NCBI GenBank assembly: GCA_002753225.1
Contig: PDZS01000005.1
Location: 102,514 to 166,513, forward strand
From: Deltaproteobacteria bacterium YD0425bin51
GTDB lineage: Bacteria > Desulfobacterota > Desulfobacteria > Desulfobacterales > YD0425bin51
Direction: 5' to 3'
Length of the DNA stretch: 64,000 bases
In this document: piece by piece, positions 8,135-17,232 of the stretch
Layout: each line of letters opens with the position of its first letter
Numbering within the stretch: the first letter of the stretch is position 1
The notes under the pieces: model-generated
Seen by the model: only the letters and a program-made list of their open reading frames with translations
Told to the model about the DNA's origin: nothing
The model's database searches: none
Position numbers and translations under genes: made by a program

Positions 8135-9997
8135 TTATTCCTTACTGCAACAAGCTATTGATGGAGTAAAATCTGTAGATGCTGGTTTTAAGGCTTGAAA
8201 AAGTCCTTCCAGATCCCCAGCATCAAGGGTTTCCTTTTTTAAAAGGAGTCGTGCACTTTCTTCAAGAACGCTTCGATTTTCAGTTAGGATAGATACAGAT
8301 CGGTCAAATGCTGTAAGAACGAGTCTTCGTATGGCGCAATCAATTTCCCGTGCTGTTTCGTCTCCATAAAGTCGCTGACGCAAGGGTTCACCAGTCGGTC
8401 CCAGAAAGGAGCGTTGGTCGGTTTCAAAGGCTACATGACCAAGCTGCGGCTCCATAGCATAGCGGGTTACCATACTTCGGGCTATGTCAGAGATCTTCGT
8501 CAAATCATCCGCTGCACCTGTTGAAAAATGAGTAAAGACAACATGTTCTGCGGCACGTCCCCCCATGAGCACTACCATTCTGTTTTCCAGTTCTTCCCGA
8601 GTCATCAGATACCTATCTTCAGTGGGTCTTTGGATGGTATAACCTAGGGCGCCTATACCTCTGGGGATTATGGAAACCTTGTGCACTGGGTCTGCACCTG
8701 TAACTGCTGCCGCAGCAATTGCATGTCCCATCTCATGATAGGCAACGATTTCGCGTTCACGGGAATTCAAGAGACGGTTCTTACGTTCAAGTCCGGCTAC
8801 AATACGCTCCACACCTGTATTGAAATCAGCAAGGGATATTCCTTTCCCACCCCGGCGTGTGGCAGCGAGAGCAGCTTCGTTAACAAGATTGGATAAATCT
8901 GCACCGCTGAAGCCAGGTGTTAGAGCTGCAACCTGTTCCAGGTCAGTATCTGGTTCTAGCATTACCTTATGGACGTGCACTTTCAGTATGGCTAAACGGC
9001 CTTGCTTATCCGGCCGGTCAACTAGTATCTGGCGATCAAAACGTCCGGCCCTTAAAAGAGCAGGGTCTAGAACTTCAGGCCTATTGGTCGCAGCCAGCAG
9101 TACAATCCCGCTCATAGAGTCAAATCCATCCATCTCCACAAGCAGCTGGTTTAGAGTCTGCTCTTTTTCGTCATGGCCCCCTGCAAAAGGGGATGATCCC
9201 CTTGCTCTTCCCATGGCATCGAGTTCGTCAATGAAAATGATGGCAGGCGCTTTTAGCCGTGCCTGTTCAAAAAGATCCCGGACTCTGGCAGCACCAACCC
9301 CCACAAACATCTCCACAAAGTCAGAACCTGAAATTGAAAAAAACGGAACCCCGGCCTCACCTGCTACAGCCTTTGCCAAAAGAGTCTTGCCCGTTCCCGG
9401 CGGCCCCACCAGCAAAACCCCTTTAGGCATCCGCGCTCCCAGACGGCTATAATGTTCAGGATTTTTTAGGAAATCAACGGTTTCTGTAAGTTCAGCTTTG
9501 GCTTCATCAACACCTGCAATATCTGCAAAGGTGATTTTTGTGTCGTTCTCAACATAGACCTTGGCCTTGCTTTTGCCTATGGACATGAACGCACCGCCGG
9601 CACCAAGATGGCTAGACATTCGGCGCATGATAAGAAACCAGATCCCGAAAAAAAATAGTGTAGGAAGGATCCATGACAGTAATGTTGTGAAAAAAGTACT
9701 TTCCACATGGCCTGAAAATTTCACATCATGTTTTAAAAGCTCCTCTGCAAGGCCGCTTTCCACCCGTGTGGTACGAAAGTACTTCTTGTTGGGCTTTTCC
9801 GGAACCTTTAATTCACCGCGGATCTCGTCGGCTGTGATAATAATCTCTTTAACCTTACCCTCGCGAACTAGCTTCTGGAACTCGCTGTAGGCCAGAGGTG
9901 TTATTGACCGGTAACCCACCCAGAGATCATGTAGGATAATTACGCCCATCATTGCCATGAAGGCGTAGAACACATTAAAACGTGTTGTATTTTGCAT
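8135..9997 (-). CDS. ftsH: membrane-anchored ATP-dependent zinc metalloprotease FtsH
   Basis: The order is standard for FtsH: an N-terminal membrane segment, a small periplasmic domain, a second membrane segment (about 104-125), then an AAA module with Walker A GPPGTGKT (198-205), Walker [12 protein letters not shown] and the arginine-finger region RAGRFDRQ. The protease has HEMGH (H421, E422, H425) and a downstream DD pair near 497. It degrades unneeded membrane and short-lived proteins. At 620 residues it is slightly short, and the tail ends with a Cys-Cys pair (IACCSKE). AGGAGG precedes the ATG. By eye the gene is clearly richer in G and C than its neighbours, suggesting separate acquisition. 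It is probably a cluster-specific paralog; the housekeeping copy would lie elsewhere. Confidence 0.95.
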   Translation of the reverse strand: MQNTTRFNVFYAFMAMMGVIILHDLWVGYRSITPLAYSEFQKLVREGKVKEIIITADEIRGELKVPEKPNKKYFRTTRVESGLAEELLKHDVKFSGHVESTFFTTLLSWILPTLFFFGIWFLIMRRMSSHLGAGGAFMSIGKSKAKVYVENDTKITFADIAGVDEAKAELTETVDFLKNPEHYSRLGARMPKGVLLVGPPGTGKTLLAKAVAGEAGVPFFSISGSDFVEMFVGVGAARVRDLFEQARLKAPAIIFIDELDAMGRARGSSPFAGGHDEKEQTLNQLLVEMDGFDSMSGIVLLAATNRPEVLDPALLRAGRFDRQILVDRPDKQGRLAILKVHVHKVMLEPDTDLEQVAALTPGFSGADLSNLVNEAALAATRRGGKGISLADFNTGVERIVAGLERKNRLLNSREREIVAYHEMGHAIAAAAVTGADPVHKVSIIPRGIGALGYTIQRPTEDRYLMTREELENRMVVLMGGRAAEHVVFTHFSTGAADDLTKISDIARSMVTRYAMEPQLGHVAFETDQRSFLGPTGEPLRQRLYGDETAREIDCAIRRLVLTAFDRSVSILTENRSVLEESARLLLKKETLDAGDLEGLFQALKPASTDFTPSIACCSKE

Positions 9998-10099
9998 ACG
10001 AAAATTCCTCCTGCTTTATATCGATGGTTGTCTTTTGCAAGCTAGCTTGAAAATATAAACCCAAAATTAATTTTAAAGTTAGATCGGGATTGCTGCTAA

Positions 10100-10255
10100 C
10101 TAAATCATTACTGCAGCCATTATCAATTCTGATAATTTATATTTCTTATTTTTACGGCAATCCTCTATCTCTAGTATTTTATCAAATAAATTTGGAAAAT
10201 AATCTTGAATGGTCTTAAAAAGCTTAATTATCTTTTTTACTTTAAATTTCTCCAA
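10100..10255 (-). pseudogene. probable transposase N-terminal remnant
   Basis: A 51-codon frame (TTG to TAG) reads KLFKTIQDYFPNLFDKI, then EDCRKNKKYKLSELIMAAVM. This resembles the opening of IS transposases, which often start with a helical segment followed by a D-R-x-x-K-x-Y-x-L-x-D/E-x-L-M-A-A motif. No catalytic region or terminal repeats are visible, and no ribosome site precedes it. It fills most of the 279-base gap between ftsH and the VIT/VWA gene. The rest of the gap holds the ftsH leader with AGGAGG. Confidence 0.4.
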
Positions 10256-10276
10256 AACTTATTTTATGCGTAGGCT

Positions 10277-12565
10277 CTATATAGAAAATTCAATTAATCC
10301 ATCTTTGCCATCTTTTGAGCCTTTAAACTGCCAAGTTTTTATTTCTTTTATAATGCAAGACTCCAAACCTTTCTCTAAAGAACCAGAAGATTTGATTTGT
10401 ACTTTTTTGACTTTGCCCAAAGGATCTGTAGAAATTAGGATAGTTATTATATCATATGGGACTTTCTTTTTACAAAATTCAATTTTATCAATACTCTCTT
10501 CTATAAATTTTTTTACTGATTCTTTTTCCAAATTATTTGATATATTGAATTTGTCTATATTTATTATGCTAACATCCCTTTCTTCTTTTGAATCTTTTAA
10601 AGGTTCTTTCATAATTTCAAGAGATTCTTTATGAGGAGCCATAGACATTAAAGGGGCAGAAGGGCTAAACTGTTTTTTCATTGCTCCTCCTACAGCAGAA
10701 TCTGAAACCCCTTCAGGCATAGGGAGAGGCTGGTTTACAGTAGTCAGCTTTCCATCTTTACGGCGCACTTCGCTATCAATTGCTATAAAAGAAGTATATT
10801 GGGTCAGCAAACTATAAGACAAGCCTAAATTTGTAACTTCTTTTATCTGATTTTCATCTCCAAAAAGAGTATTGTAATCAGAAAGGAGTGCTATTTTATA
10901 TCTTGCCCAGAGATATTTAAGCGCCAAATTTATATCCATAGGTTTAACTTGACTTACATCAATGGTTGTTTGGTAATCTTTGTCTCCTGCAATACCCTTT
11001 AGAGTAATTTTGCCGGTCACGTCCCCCCTCCATTTACCAAAAACAATAACAGGTCTATTGGCAAGAACATCGGGAACATTAGGCGGTTCGACATCATAGA
11101 CATCAAATTTTCCAAAATATATTTTCCCATGAGTAAGTAGAGGGAACTGAATATACTTTCTGAATTTATCGGCTTTTACTTGAGCTTCTTCTGGTTTTGT
11201 AATTATAAAAGGCTCTCCCATTCCAACTCTTGCTATTCCTTCTATAAGATATCTATTTACAGAAGTTCCAATTCCAAAAGCAAACATATTAGCGTTAGAT
11301 AGATTTTGACGTATAAGATCAAAAGCTTCTCTTTCAACACTAACATATCCATCTGTTACAATTACAATAGTTCTTGAATATTGTCTGTTTGTTTTAAGGG
11401 ATAAGGCATTTTTTAAAGCTGGTAAAAGTTCTGTTCCTCCTCCTCCTTGCTGGTTATCTATAACTTGAATAGCTTTATTTATGTTTTCTGAATTTGCTGG
11501 CAGAGATTCTTCTGATAAGAAATTTGATCCTCCTGAAAATAAAAGCACATTAAACTTATCATTGGGGCGCAAGTTTGAAATAAGATCTTTTAGAAGTTTT
11601 TTTGATATATCTAAAGGGAAACCATGCATTGAACCTGAAACATCAACTATAAATATATATTCACGACCAGGTATTTGAGCCTTATCTATACGTTCTTGAG
11701 GCTGTACCATTAGCAGGAAAAAGTTTTCTTTCTCACCTTTATATAAAAGCAATCCTGTTTCAATTTTCCCCCCAGATAATCGGTATTTTAAAATATAATC
11801 TTTGTTCCCACTAATTTTATCTTTTGGTTCTAACTTAACCTCAGCAATAGATGAATTTATAAAATTTACGTTTACTTTATGTGATGTACTTGTAACATCT
11901 GAGATAGGAATGCTTCCAGAAATTTTTACTGATATATCAAATGTATATGATGGGGTTTCTCCTTGGTGAAGGTAAGGATTTTTTGTCCATTTTTCAGAAG
12001 GAGGGTTAGATGCTTCTTTTTTATTTGAATATCTTGGTCCAACAACAGTTGGGTATGCAAATTCATAAATGCCGTCTTCTGGAATTAAAAGTTCAGTGTA
12101 GCTCATTTCTACTTTTATTGTATCTCCAGGAAGGATATTTGCTACATTCATCTGGAAAACGTTTGGCCTCTCCTGTTCTAAAAGGGATGCGCTTTTCCCT
12201 TCATTTTTGGCTTTTTCGTAATCTTCTCTCGCTTTTTTTCGTTCTTCTATTTTAGCAACTATTGTGCGTTGTCCAATTGTCATTTTCATTCCATAAACAG
12301 CAGCTCTTGTTGATGCTGGGAATATATAAATTGCCTCCAGAGTATTTTTTCCTTCATTTTTATATACCTGCACTACCTTTATATCTGCAATTACTCCTGC
12401 AATATTTACTGAAGCAGAAGTGGATTTAAGAGGCAATTGATCAACTGCGGGATTATCGCTTTTTACAAAAAAGTATGGTGAAAGAGTTTTATCCTCAGAA
12501 TCTTCAGCAATTGCATCAAATGATAAAAAAAATATTGCTGCAAATAAAATAGCTATGTTTTTCAT
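10277..12565 (-). CDS. exported VIT and VWA domain protein with an AgmX/TonB-like C-terminus
   Basis: The start is the ATG at 12565, with AGGAGG 7 nt upstream and an ATGA overlap with the preceding gene's stop; an upstream in-frame ATG would add ten residues before the signal peptide. The signal peptide (KNIAILFAAIFFLSFDAIAED) is followed by a VIT (inter-alpha-trypsin) domain to about residue 180, then a VWA domain with the MIDAS motif FIVDVSGSM. The last ~90 residues (IEFCKKKV, GSLEKGLESCIIKEIKTWQF) resemble the AgmX/PglI or TonB-type C-terminal fold. Such proteins bind ligands metal-dependently at the cell surface or in the periplasm. It is the last gene of the heptose operon. Confidence 0.82.
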   Translation of the reverse strand: MKNIAILFAAIFFLSFDAIAEDSEDKTLSPYFFVKSDNPAVDQLPLKSTSASVNIAGVIADIKVVQVYKNEGKNTLEAIYIFPASTRAAVYGMKMTIGQRTIVAKIEERKKAREDYEKAKNEGKSASLLEQERPNVFQMNVANILPGDTIKVEMSYTELLIPEDGIYEFAYPTVVGPRYSNKKEASNPPSEKWTKNPYLHQGETPSYTFDISVKISGSIPISDVTSTSHKVNVNFINSSIAEVKLEPKDKISGNKDYILKYRLSGGKIETGLLLYKGEKENFFLLMVQPQERIDKAQIPGREYIFIVDVSGSMHGFPLDISKKLLKDLISNLRPNDKFNVLLFSGGSNFLSEESLPANSENINKAIQVIDNQQGGGGTELLPALKNALSLKTNRQYSRTIVIVTDGYVSVEREAFDLIRQNLSNANMFAFGIGTSVNRYLIEGIARVGMGEPFIITKPEEAQVKADKFRKYIQFPLLTHGKIYFGKFDVYDVEPPNVPDVLANRPVIVFGKWRGDVTGKITLKGIAGDKDYQTTIDVSQVKPMDINLALKYLWARYKIALLSDYNTLFGDENQIKEVTNLGLSYSLLTQYTSFIAIDSEVRRKDGKLTTVNQPLPMPEGVSDSAVGGAMKKQFSPSAPLMSMAPHKESLEIMKEPLKDSKEERDVSIINIDKFNISNNLEKESVKKFIEESIDKIEFCKKKVPYDIITILISTDPLGKVKKVQIKSSGSLEKGLESCIIKEIKTWQFKGSKDGKDGLIEFSI

Positions 12566-13530
12566 AATGTTTCCTCCTGGTTTAAAGCTGTCCATAAGCT
12601 AGGGATTGTTTCAGAATGTTTTCCTTGAATATAAAAGCTTTCGCCAAGACCTGCAATAGTTCTTACAAGCATTGTTTTCCAAGGTCTAAAGTAATAAAAA
12701 GGATTTTCCATACAAGGCTCTATGTTATAATTTTTAGGAAGCATGTGAAGATCACAAACTAAAGTTGTAAAATTTGATATGTTTTTTCCATCTTGCTTAG
12801 CTACATTTCTTGCCATTGAAAGGGCTTTAAGGTAGACTTCAGGAGCCATTACTGCGCTTCCAAAATTCATTATAACACCATTTTCAAGGGACTTTAATAC
12901 TTGAGCAAACCTTAAAAAATCTATATAGCTAGTTTTACCATATGCTCCGCCATCGCAATTTGGAAGTTCATGAACTATATCATACCCAATTCCCACATGA
13001 ACAGTTATTGGAATTCGCATTTGGTATGCAGCAGCAAATATGCTTATTTCATGGTAAGGGAATTCCTCTTCGTAAATCACTTTTCCAATTGCCTCCCCTA
13101 AACCCATATCTTTGTCAGAGGCATCTTTAACAATATCATTAATTCTTCCTGTCTCTTTCCAAAGCCCAAATTTTCCATCTTTAATATATTCTGCTACACT
13201 TTCTGTAGTTGCTCCAATCAGCGCAAATTCAAAGTCATGGATTACGCTGGCACCATTTGTGGCAATACAGGAGATATGACCTTTTTTCATCATATCTATC
13301 AAATATTTTTGAACTCCTCCTCTTATAACATGTGCTCCCATCATTAAAACAACAGAGGAATTAGTTTCAATTGATGATTTAATTTTTGAAGCTATCTTTA
13401 AAAAGACTGGATTTGAAGGTGTAACTTTTTTTAGCTCTAATATGTTTTTTAGATCTAAATTATGGCAGCGTTTTTTTAATGGCTCGACTTTTAAAAGCGA
13501 GCGATCAAATTTTTCAAATTTTTTTTCCAT
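12562..13530 (-). CDS. deoxyhypusine-synthase-like protein of unknown role in a heptose cluster
   Basis: A 322-residue soluble protein. GAHVIRGGVQKYLIDMM followed by CIATNGASVIHDFE resembles the NAD-binding part of deoxyhypusine synthase (the NLISSGVR and TTAGGIEED region). A second conserved-looking stretch is VHVGIGYDIVHELPN. Bacteria lack the eIF5A substrate, so hypusine formation is unlikely. Related proteins sit beside LPS heptose genes in other deltaproteobacteria, as far as I recall. The ATG follows directly on the TAA of the HldE-like gene, and its TGA overlaps the next start (ATGA), so all three are translationally coupled. The role is unknown; an NAD-dependent step in sugar or polyamine modification is possible. 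Confidence 0.6.
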   Translation of the reverse strand: MEKKFEKFDRSLLKVEPLKKRCHNLDLKNILELKKVTPSNPVFLKIASKIKSSIETNSSVVLMMGAHVIRGGVQKYLIDMMKKGHISCIATNGASVIHDFEFALIGATTESVAEYIKDGKFGLWKETGRINDIVKDASDKDMGLGEAIGKVIYEEEFPYHEISIFAAAYQMRIPITVHVGIGYDIVHELPNCDGGAYGKTSYIDFLRFAQVLKSLENGVIMNFGSAVMAPEVYLKALSMARNVAKQDGKNISNFTTLVCDLHMLPKNYNIEPCMENPFYYFRPWKTMLVRTIAGLGESFYIQGKHSETIPSLWTALNQEETL

Positions 13531-15060
13531 TTATTTTAGTAAAGATACAATATATTTTTTTACACTCAACTTATCTATAGATTTTTTATTGCCTATTATT
13601 TCTACTGCAAGAGCGCCTACAACATTTCCAATAAAACATAAAATTTCATTTGGAACCTTTTGAGATGAAGCCAGTGATGCTACAGATAAAAAGGCGTCTC
13701 CTGCTCCAACCCTATCTACGACTTTCTGGGCAAAAGCAGGCACATGAACAAATTCTCCATATTTATCACAAATTGCGCAGCCATTCCTTCCACGAGTTAC
13801 AACGAATTGATAACAGCCTAATTTATTTCTAATATTCATCATTTCCTGGCGTAAATTTATATTCTGGGTACGCATCTCAAGCATAAGTTCATGCTCAGCT
13901 ATACAGGCATAGTCTGCTCTTGAGTAACGGGAAATGGTATGAAAACCACGATTCCCAGCATTCGCCTGTGTATTTACAGATAAAAAAGGAGAATATGTTT
14001 CAAGAAAAGAAACCATATCCTTGCTTATTGCTCCATGTCCAAAGTCGGCTGCAATAACCAGATCATAATTTGAAATTTCATTTTTAATATAGTTTTGTAG
14101 TTCAATATCTTTTTCTTTAGGCAGTCCAGTGTCATCCATGACATAAACTTCAAAAAGCTTGTTAAAAGAATAACCATCGATAAAACGTCTTTTAACAATA
14201 GTTGGTGAATTTGGCTGTGTTGCAAATTTAAAAGAAATGGTAGATTTAAGTTGAGATTTGATAAAATCCTCATAGCTATCTCTTTCACCTAAAACAGTAA
14301 CAAGCTTAACTGATTTAGCAAAATTTGCGACATGATTTGCTACAGCAATAACTCCTCCTGCAAATATATCATGTGAATTATATTTTACAACAAGAGCAGG
14401 ATCTTTAGATGATATTCCAATAGCTTTACAATATTGATAGTCATCTATAATAGTATCACCAATAACTAGAACATTAAGGTTTGCCATTTTATCTAAAATT
14501 TGTAGAATTTCATCAAGATTATATCTGCTTCTGAAGAGTTCTAAATAATTATTTATTTCTTCTGGAAGTTTTGAAAGATAACGATTGATTAAATTTGAAG
14601 AGCTGAAAACTATGTCTTCAGTAAAAGCAAGTGTTGCTCCAATATCTTTTACAACCTGCTCTTCTTTTGCAATTTTACCTGTCATATCAGAGCTTATATT
14701 TTTAAACTCTGAACCTTTCACATAAAAATGTGGCCTAATTAATCTTAAAGTTTCTTCAGCAGTAGCCCAAGGATTTATCGCAACATAATCAATAATAGAA
14801 AGGGATGCAATTGCTTCAGCTCTTAATGTTTCATCAAATGCTGGTCTATGAGGGCCTTTATCAACATAGATGTCAGAAGTAATAGTTACGATCAGTACAT
14901 CACCCATTTTACGAGCTTGCTCAAAATATCTGATATGACCAATATGAAGTAGATCAAATACTCCATGGCAATGAACTATTTTTTTCCCTTCTAGTCTCTT
15001 TTGGTTTGATATGAGTTGTAATTCGTCTATGGTTTTGATTTTATCAGTATTACTTATCAT
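13531..15060 (-). CDS. bifunctional heptose-phosphate nucleotidyltransferase/kinase, HldE-like with swapped domains
   Basis: Residues about 20-160 form a cytidylyltransferase-type domain with HCHGVFDLLHIGH (the HxGH nucleotide motif). Residues about 190-505 form a PfkB/ribokinase domain with VIGDTIIDDY and the catalytic GAGDAF. E. coli HldE has the kinase first and transferase second, so the order is reversed here. The expected job is to phosphorylate heptose 7-phosphate at C1 and activate it with a nucleotide, giving an NDP-heptose. The nucleotide used cannot be read from the sequence. Its ATG overlaps the preceding stop by 11 nt (ATGATAAGTAA). Confidence 0.83.
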   Translation of the reverse strand: MISNTDKIKTIDELQLISNQKRLEGKKIVHCHGVFDLLHIGHIRYFEQARKMGDVLIVTITSDIYVDKGPHRPAFDETLRAEAIASLSIIDYVAINPWATAEETLRLIRPHFYVKGSEFKNISSDMTGKIAKEEQVVKDIGATLAFTEDIVFSSSNLINRYLSKLPEEINNYLELFRSRYNLDEILQILDKMANLNVLVIGDTIIDDYQYCKAIGISSKDPALVVKYNSHDIFAGGVIAVANHVANFAKSVKLVTVLGERDSYEDFIKSQLKSTISFKFATQPNSPTIVKRRFIDGYSFNKLFEVYVMDDTGLPKEKDIELQNYIKNEISNYDLVIAADFGHGAISKDMVSFLETYSPFLSVNTQANAGNRGFHTISRYSRADYACIAEHELMLEMRTQNINLRQEMMNIRNKLGCYQFVVTRGRNGCAICDKYGEFVHVPAFAQKVVDRVGAGDAFLSVASLASSQKVPNEILCFIGNVVGALAVEIIGNKKSIDKLSVKKYIVSLLK

Positions 15061-15772
15061 CTGTTTTAGCCTCTAAAATAGCTTTGGCTAAATAATAATC
15101 GCGCTCTGTATCTATGTCTATCACTAATTTATTATTTATCCAAGGTTTTATGGTTTTTCCAAAAGATTCATACATTTGTCCTGTTTTTTTTATATCCTTT
15201 TCACGCCAGAAAGGGATAAAGTAATCATAGCGTGTAATACATGTATGGCCATCATGAATCATGTAAGGCACAAGTTCTTGACGTCTATAGCCTTTTTCTA
15301 TCCATTTTGGCAGCTTATCTTCTGAAAATTCAACCATCCATGCAGGGTGAAATTTTTCAACTGCTTGAAAAGATAATACAGCATCAAAGGTGCTATTATT
15401 TTCTAAAAAATCAAGTGGTCCATGTATCAGCTCGCTATACCTGATTGGGATATTTCCATAAAGGAGACATAGATAATCCCATTTACCGCCAAGAGTTTCA
15501 CATACATGATAAATAACTTCTTCAATTCGAACAGAATCTTCAGCAAGCTTTTGAGGCCTATTAATATGAATAACATTATGCTTTTGACATATCTCCTTGA
15601 GTTCAACAATATCAGTGGAAACAGCAGTTGTTATATCAATATTATCTTTCTTCAGTGATTTAGTCCAAGAAATTACATGCTCCACAATAGGTATATCTGC
15701 TATTTTAAGCATACATTTACTTGGCAGCCCTTTACTCCCTTTTCTTGCAACAATAATTAAAAGTACTTTCAT
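15050..15772 (-). CDS. CMP-sugar-type cytidylyltransferase (NeuA/KdsB family)
   Basis: The 240-residue protein begins LLIIVARKGSKGLPSKC, matching the CTP-binding loop of acylneuraminate cytidylyltransferases (A-R-x-G-S-K-x-[IL]-x-x-K-N). DITTAVSTD and RPQKLAEDSVRIEEV correspond to the family's STDD and RP motifs. It should transfer CMP, or another nucleotide, to a sugar acid or sugar phosphate. The acceptor is unknown; the neighbours suggest a heptose- or ulosonate-like sugar. It overlaps the downstream HldE-like gene by 11 nt and follows the radical SAM gene after 5 nt. Confidence 0.78.
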   Translation of the reverse strand: MKVLLIIVARKGSKGLPSKCMLKIADIPIVEHVISWTKSLKKDNIDITTAVSTDIVELKEICQKHNVIHINRPQKLAEDSVRIEEVIYHVCETLGGKWDYLCLLYGNIPIRYSELIHGPLDFLENNSTFDAVLSFQAVEKFHPAWMVEFSEDKLPKWIEKGYRRQELVPYMIHDGHTCITRYDYFIPFWREKDIKKTGQMYESFGKTIKPWINNKLVIDIDTERDYYLAKAILEAKTDDK

Positions 15773-15777
15773 GGTCT

Positions 15778-17232
15778 TTAAAATAAATCTATTGCTCCGT
15801 GTTTTGCTCTATGTTCTTTATCTTCTATTGAAAGCTTGCAATATTCTTCTGCAAGTTCTCCATATAAATCTTTAATCTTTTGTTCTATCTCATGAACAGA
15901 TAAAGGTTTATAATGCGCTCTTACCTCTTTTTTCATACTTATCGATTTTTCTTGTAGTTCTTTATCGGTAAAACTATCTGTTAAGTTTATTAAAAAATCT
16001 CTAGCGTCTCCTAATTTTATTACAAATTCATGTAAGTCATTTAATTTTATCCTACCTGATTCTACTGCATACTCAAATAATTGAGTACCAGGATAAGGTG
16101 TTGCAAACATAAGAGATTCTAAATGCAAATTGTTTTTTATGCAAAAATCAACAGTTTCTCTGCAGCTTTCTTGATTTTCCCCAGGCATACCTAAAATAAA
16201 AGAAACAGGAATTGGAAGTCCATATTGCCTATTTAAAGCTACAGCTTTTTCCATCTGCTCTATTGTAACAGCTTTTTGCATAGCTTTTAACATCCTTGGA
16301 GAGCCGGATTCAAACCCATAAGAAATAGAACAGCATCCTGAAGAGCGCATATTTTTAATAATTTCTTCTGAGATTAAATTTACTCTCCCAGTGCATGACC
16401 ATCTGATATCTGGAAATAATTGATTACGTCTTTCACAAAATTCATAAACTCTATTTCTGTCTGCCATGAATTCGTCGTCTTGAAAAGAAATAAATTGAAC
16501 TCCGTATTCTTTTTTTAATTTTAGAATAGCTTCACATATAAAATCAACAGAGTGCCCTCTAAATTTTCGTCCCCATGGCTGATAGCAAAAAGTGCAATGA
16601 AAAGGACATCCCCTGCTTGAAATAAAATCAACATCTCTCCCAAAGCCAATGATTTGATTCTTTAAATAGATATTCATTGGTAATAAATCATATGCAGGAA
16701 GATCGCTCTCTTTATCCAAATCCTTAATTAATGGTCTTTGATCTGTATATATTATCTCATCATTCTTGTCTTTATAGGCTATTCCAGAAATTTTGCTTAA
16801 ATCTGCATAAGGATCTTCAATTAATGACTGTATTAATTCAACTGAAGTTATTTCTCCTTCTCCTGTGCAAACAATATCAACTTTTGAATTTGAAAGAAGG
16901 AGTGAAGAAACTGACATGGCAGCGCTTCCGCCTGCTATAATTTTAGCTTTAGGATGGAAAGATTTTACCATTTCTGCAATTCTTATAACTCTTCCATAAA
17001 CAGGAATAAGCCCTCCTGTTAAAACTATATCCCAGTTTTTTTCTGCTATAATTGAAGATACTTTTTCTTCAGAATACCTGTTTGCATTCCAATCTAAGAA
17101 ACAAAGGTCAATATTGGAAATTTTTTTTCTTAAAATATTTGCAATTATGGCTATACCATGAGGAATGTGTCTTGGTTTATCGTGAATACGAATTGGGGGA
17201 TTAATAAGCAGTATATTTTTAACTTTCGTCAT
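15778..17232 (-). CDS. radical SAM protein with N-terminal B12-binding-like domain
   Basis: The N-terminus (NILLINPPIRIHDKPRHIPH, then LTGGLIPVYGR and AGGSAAMS) fits the cobalamin-binding domain of class B radical SAM enzymes. SSRGCPFHCTFCY carries the CxxxCxxC motif for the 4Fe-4S cluster at about residues 205-215, and GFESGSPRMLKAM fits the SAM pocket. Such enzymes perform methylation or carbon-skeleton chemistry; the substrate is not evident. A modification of the heptose-like sugar or its lipid carrier is plausible from the operon. Its ATG overlaps the upstream nucleotidyltransferase gene by 14 nt. Confidence 0.82.
   Translation of the reverse strand: MTKVKNILLINPPIRIHDKPRHIPHGIAIIANILRKKISNIDLCFLDWNANRYSEEKVSSIIAEKNWDIVLTGGLIPVYGRVIRIAEMVKSFHPKAKIIAGGSAAMSVSSLLLSNSKVDIVCTGEGEITSVELIQSLIEDPYADLSKISGIAYKDKNDEIIYTDQRPLIKDLDKESDLPAYDLLPMNIYLKNQIIGFGRDVDFISSRGCPFHCTFCYQPWGRKFRGHSVDFICEAILKLKKEYGVQFISFQDDEFMADRNRVYEFCERRNQLFPDIRWSCTGRVNLISEEIIKNMRSSGCCSISYGFESGSPRMLKAMQKAVTIEQMEKAVALNRQYGLPIPVSFILGMPGENQESCRETVDFCIKNNLHLESLMFATPYPGTQLFEYAVESGRIKLNDLHEFVIKLGDARDFLINLTDSFTDKELQEKSISMKKEVRAHYKPLSVHEIEQKIKDLYGELAEEYCKLSIEDKEHRAKHGAIDLF

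Noticed and set aside
8820..9452. 210-codon open frame on the plus strand inside ftsH
   Set aside because: It is antisense to highly conserved FtsH coding sequence and has no ribosome site or recognisable domain.
10209..10634. 141-codon plus-strand frame overlapping the end of the VIT/VWA gene
   Set aside because: Low-complexity Phe/Ser/Leu-rich translation typical of the antisense of an AT-rich gene.
10277..12565. VIT/VWA protein as the VWA partner of the tubulin-like system
   Set aside because: It is exported, lies about 20 kb away on the other strand and belongs to the sugar operon.
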